Below are positions 61,701 through 64,000 of a stretch of DNA of 64,000 nt, one piece after another (positions within the stretch are counted from its first letter, which is position 1; the number at the start of each line of letters is the position of its first letter). A program made the position numbers and the translations under genes. Source of the stretch: an uncultured Pseudomonadales bacterium (GTDB lineage Bacteria; Pseudomonadota; Gammaproteobacteria; Pseudomonadales; Azotimanducaceae); the NCBI GenBank assembly GCA_958296295.1, contig OY282460.1, forward strand, positions 2,542,001-2,606,000, in the 5' to 3' direction. The notes under the pieces are model-generated. The model had not been told where the DNA came from. It did not search any database and was given only the letters and a program-made list of their open reading frames with translations.

Positions 61701-62273
61701 GTGGCCAGCCATTTTACCAACGAATTCAGGCCGGGATTGAAGGTGCTCCTCGAAGGCGATCCGTGTTCCATTCTGGAGAACGAATTCGTCAAGCCCGGCA
61801 AGGGCCAAGCCTTCACCCGCGTGAAACTCCGCAATCTCAAGACCGGGCGCGTCTGGGAGCGCACGTTCCGCAGCGGCGAAACCCTTGAAGCGGCGGACGT
61901 GTTGGACACCCAGATGGAGTTCCTCTACAGCGACGGCGACTTCTGGCACTTCATGCGCACCGACGGCAGCTACGAGCAAACCGCGGTCAACGCCGCCGTG
62001 GTGGGCGAGGCCAAGCACTGGCTGCATCAGCAGGAACGTTGCAACATAACGCTCTGGAACGATGCTCCAATCGCGGTCGCGCCGCCGAACTTCGTGGAGC
62101 TGGAGGTGACGCATACCGAGCCCGGCGTGCGCGGAGACACGGCGCAAGGCGCCACCAAGCCGGCCACGTTGCCCACCGGCACCACCATCAAGGTGCCGTT
62201 GTTCGTTGAGATCGGCGACGTGCTGCGCATCGACACCCGCACCGGCGATTACGTCAGCCGCGTGCAACGCTAA
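61701..62273 (+). CDS. efp: Elongation factor P
   Basis: A translation factor that relieves ribosome stalling at polyproline; 190 residues with the three-domain EF-P fold. Lys34 sits in the loop [10 protein letters not shown], the site beta-lysylated by EpmA/Epm[21 protein letters not shown] and [20 protein letters not shown] are family blocks; the C-terminal domain has [16 protein letters not shown]. The start is GTG 61701 with AGGAGG 8 bases upstream; the frame runs on upstream only as a shadow of epmB. epmA follows 3 bases later. Confidence 0.95.
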   Translation: MASHFTNEFRPGLKVLLEGDPCSILENEFVKPGKGQAFTRVKLRNLKTGRVWERTFRSGETLEAADVLDTQMEFLYSDGDFWHFMRTDGSYEQTAVNAAVVGEAKHWLHQQERCNITLWNDAPIAVAPPNFVELEVTHTEPGVRGDTAQGATKPATLPTGTTIKVPLFVEIGDVLRIDTRTGDYVSRVQR

Positions 62274-62276
62274 AAG

Positions 62277-63284
62277 TTGGGGCCGCCGACCACCCCGAAG
62301 CCTTGGCCACTCGCGGGCGGCGAGGCCCGCGGCGGCAGCCAGCCCGCGGACGAGCCCGCGGCGGACGAGCAGGCCGAAGCGCTCTGGCGTCCCTCCTGCG
62401 GGATAGAAACCTTGCACGCGCGCGCCGCGTTGCTCGGCGCGACCCGCCGCTTCTTCGCCGAGCGCGGCGTTCTGGAAGTGCAGACGCCGGCGCTCGGCGG
62501 CGCCGGCGTCACCGACCCGGCCATCGAGAGTCTGCGGATCCAAGGCGGGCGCTTCCTGCAAACGTCCCCCGAACACCACATGAAACGCCTCTTGGCGGCG
62601 GGAGCGCCGTCCATCTACCAGATCGCCCCGGCGTTCCGGCGGGACGAAAGCGGCCGTTGGCACAATGCCGAGTTCACGCTTCTGGAGTGGTACCGGCTCG
62701 GCTTCGACGCCGATCGGCTCATGGACGAAACGGCCGAACTGGTGAACGCCCTCTTGGGGCCGGCGCCGTACCGGCGCGTAACCTTCGGGGAATTGCTCCG
62801 GGCGCGTTTCGGCGACCGCGCCGGTTCACCCACCGCCCTTGTGGCCGAGGCGCGGGCCTTGGGCTTGCGCGGCCACGACGTCGATGCCGCGCGGGACTTG
62901 CTGGTGGCCGACGCCATCGCCGAGTTGGACGCCGATCGCGTCTTCGTCACCCGCTACCCGGCCGAGCAAGCCGCGCTGGCGCGCCTTGACGAGGACGGCT
63001 GCGCGGCCCGTTTCGAACTGGTCGTGAACGGCTTGGAGGTGGCCAACGGCTACCACGAACTGCAAGACGCGAAGGAGTTGCGGACCCGCATGGAACGCGA
63101 CGCCGCGGAGCGCGCCAAGCGCGGTTTGCCGGCCGTGGCGCCGGACCCGGCGCTAATCGCCGCGCATCGGCACGGCTTGCCGGACTGCGCCGGCGTGGCG
63201 GTGGGCATCGACCGGTTGCTGGCGCTCAAACTCGGCGTCGATTCGCTGGCCCAGGTGCTGGCTTTCGACTGGCGCCGGGCGTAG
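62277..63284 (+). CDS. epmA: EF-P lysine aminoacylase EpmA (GenX)
   Basis: A paralogue of lysyl-tRNA synthetase lacking the anticodon-binding domain; it transfers (beta-)lysine to EF-P Lys34. 335 residues. Class II synthetase motifs are present: VLEVQTPALGGAGVTDPAIE (motif 1), QIAPAFRRDESGRWHNAEFT with LLEWYR (motif 2) and AGVAVGIDRLLALKLG (motif 3). TTG 62277, right after the efp stop, is the first possible start, but the N-terminal 40 residues are not conserved and a later start is possible. The operon with efp supports the assignment. Confidence 0.93.
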   Translation: MGPPTTPKPWPLAGGEARGGSQPADEPAADEQAEALWRPSCGIETLHARAALLGATRRFFAERGVLEVQTPALGGAGVTDPAIESLRIQGGRFLQTSPEHHMKRLLAAGAPSIYQIAPAFRRDESGRWHNAEFTLLEWYRLGFDADRLMDETAELVNALLGPAPYRRVTFGELLRARFGDRAGSPTALVAEARALGLRGHDVDAARDLLVADAIAELDADRVFVTRYPAEQAALARLDEDGCAARFELVVNGLEVANGYHELQDAKELRTRMERDAAERAKRGLPAVAPDPALIAAHRHGLPDCAGVAVGIDRLLALKLGVDSLAQVLAFDWRRA

Positions 63285-63293
63285 GCGTGGCAG

Positions 63294-64000
63294 CTACACG
63301 TCGAGCGTGTCGAGGTAGCGCTGCAACAAACCGGGATGCAGCGCTTGCAAGGCGCGGCGGTTGTCGATGTCCTGCCGATCCGTGCCGCCCGCCACCAGCG
63401 ACCGCGCCAAATCGAAGGCGCGCCGCGGGCCGTCGCTGCCGCGTCGCGCGGCCAAAGCCCGGCCGATGCCGCGCTCCTCTAGAGCCATCCACGCGGGAAA
63501 CCACTCCGCGGTGATGGGCGGTTCGACGAAAGCGTCTCGGGCGCGGGCCCACGCGGCCTTGAGCGAGGTGTCCGGGAAACGGGTGGAGTCGATCACTCGC
63601 GCGAAGTCCTCGGGGGCCCGCCAGCACAACTCGAACCAGCATTCCAATGCCGCCTTGCGCTGACGCAGCCGCCATTCGGCCTCCGCCAGCCAGCCGAGCA
63701 GAAGCGGTTCCTCGCCGTGGGCGGGGGTGCCCCGCAAGACCCGTTTGGCGTTGCGCCAATCGAACCCCTGCAAGTAGGCCCAAGCGGCATGTCGGTGCGG
63801 GCGCGCCGGTTGAAAGGCGGCGCTCTCCAATCCCCGACCGATGTCCCGCCACAGGGGAATGAGAAAGTCCCGGGCGCGGGCGTGAAGGACGGCCGACGCG
63901 GCTTGCAACCACCGCCCTTCCATGATCCGCAGCCGCTCAGTCGCTTGCGCCTCGTCGTTCGGCGGCGGCAAGCTGAGCGCTTCGATCAACGTCGCCGCAT
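63294..64000 (-). CDS. Hypothetical protein, 5' end beyond the window edge
   Basis: At least 231 residues, rich in Arg, Ala, Trp and Leu, with helix-pair patterns that could be TPR-like (AWAYLQGFDWRNAKRVLRG; LLLGWLAEAEWRLRQRKAAL; ECWFELCWRAPEDFARVID). The frame stays open to base 64000 (it continues AATLIEALS), so the start probably lies outside; TTG 63989 is the last possible start inside. It converges on epmA with 9 bases between. No family recognised. Confidence 0.6.
   Translation of the reverse strand, partial: AATLIEALSLPPPNDEAQATERLRIMEGRWLQAASAVLHARARDFLIPLWRDIGRGLESAAFQPARPHRHAAWAYLQGFDWRNAKRVLRGTPAHGEEPLLLGWLAEAEWRLRQRKAALECWFELCWRAPEDFARVIDSTRFPDTSLKAAWARARDAFVEPPITAEWFPAWMALEERGIGRALAARRGSDGPRRAFDLARSLVAGGTDRQDIDNRRALQALHPGLLQRYLDTLDV

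Overview
The window is high-GC, densely coded bacterial chromosome with two tRNA genes, no rRNA and no recognisable prophage. It most resembles a Gammaproteobacterium. The main reasons are the complete EpmB / EF-P / EpmA set for lysine-modified elongation factor P, the uvrC-pgsA pair, a yejBEF-type peptide importer and a TonB-dependent receptor cut by the left edge. The accessory content (TRAP importer, hydantoinase/oxoprolinase, molybdenum hydroxylase, several MaoC-type hot-dog proteins, amidase/NIPSNAP) suggests a heterotroph using diverse organic acids and amides. A mevalonate-pathway operon is unusual for this class.

Layout. 1-789 TonB receptor (-). 1143-3991 esterase, otnK, otnC (+), a four-carbon acid-sugar module. 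4010-7790 yejF-yejE-yejB (-), each pair coupled by a TGATG overlap. 7791-8753 has no convincing gene, only degraded fragments. 8754-11113 glutamate-cysteine ligase-like gene and an M14 deacylase (+). 11157-15812 NDH-SelD fusion, thioredoxin-fold protein and a redoxin/cytochrome c/Cu-monooxygenase-like protein (-). 16079-19111 is a defence-like patch: truncated HicB, a PD-(D/E)XK nuclease tail, and an AAA ATPase coupled to a frameshifted C5 cytosine methyltransferase. 19301-27647 sppA, an unknown gene, coq4, an aminotransferase and a TRAP transporter. 27685-27771 tRNA-Leu. 27796-35612 hyuB-hyuA, DUF4189/FGE protein, iorB-iorA. 35945-36940 winged-helix/nuclease-like gene. 37125-38489 double hot-dog protein and tRNA-Cys. 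38562-40300 fragments and two small membrane proteins. 40303-46826 pgsA, uvrC, two small genes, an AAA ATPase and a POT transporter (-). 46947-48577 esterase and SDR. 48791-51036 NYN gene split by an ISKra4-like insertion sequence. 51268-52868 two hot-dog proteins and an SRPBCC protein. 52993-57467 mevalonate operon. 57497-59256 amidase and NIPSNAP. 59344-63989 Smp-like protein, epmB, efp, epmA and a partial unknown.

Most striking points: (i) a class II HMG-CoA reductase fused in frame to mevalonate kinase, in an operon with mvaD and a phosphomevalonate kinase; (ii) an AAA ATPase carrying three in-frame copies of a 45-bp palindromic repeat, coupled to a C5 methyltransferase with a one-base frameshift in a G run; (iii) a NYN gene with two lesions, an IS with 37-bp perfect inverted repeats and an 8-bp target duplication, plus a frameshift; (iv) two families of dispersed hairpin repeats, one of them sited between convergent genes in both copies.

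All calls come from reading the sequence and translations by eye. No database search was possible.
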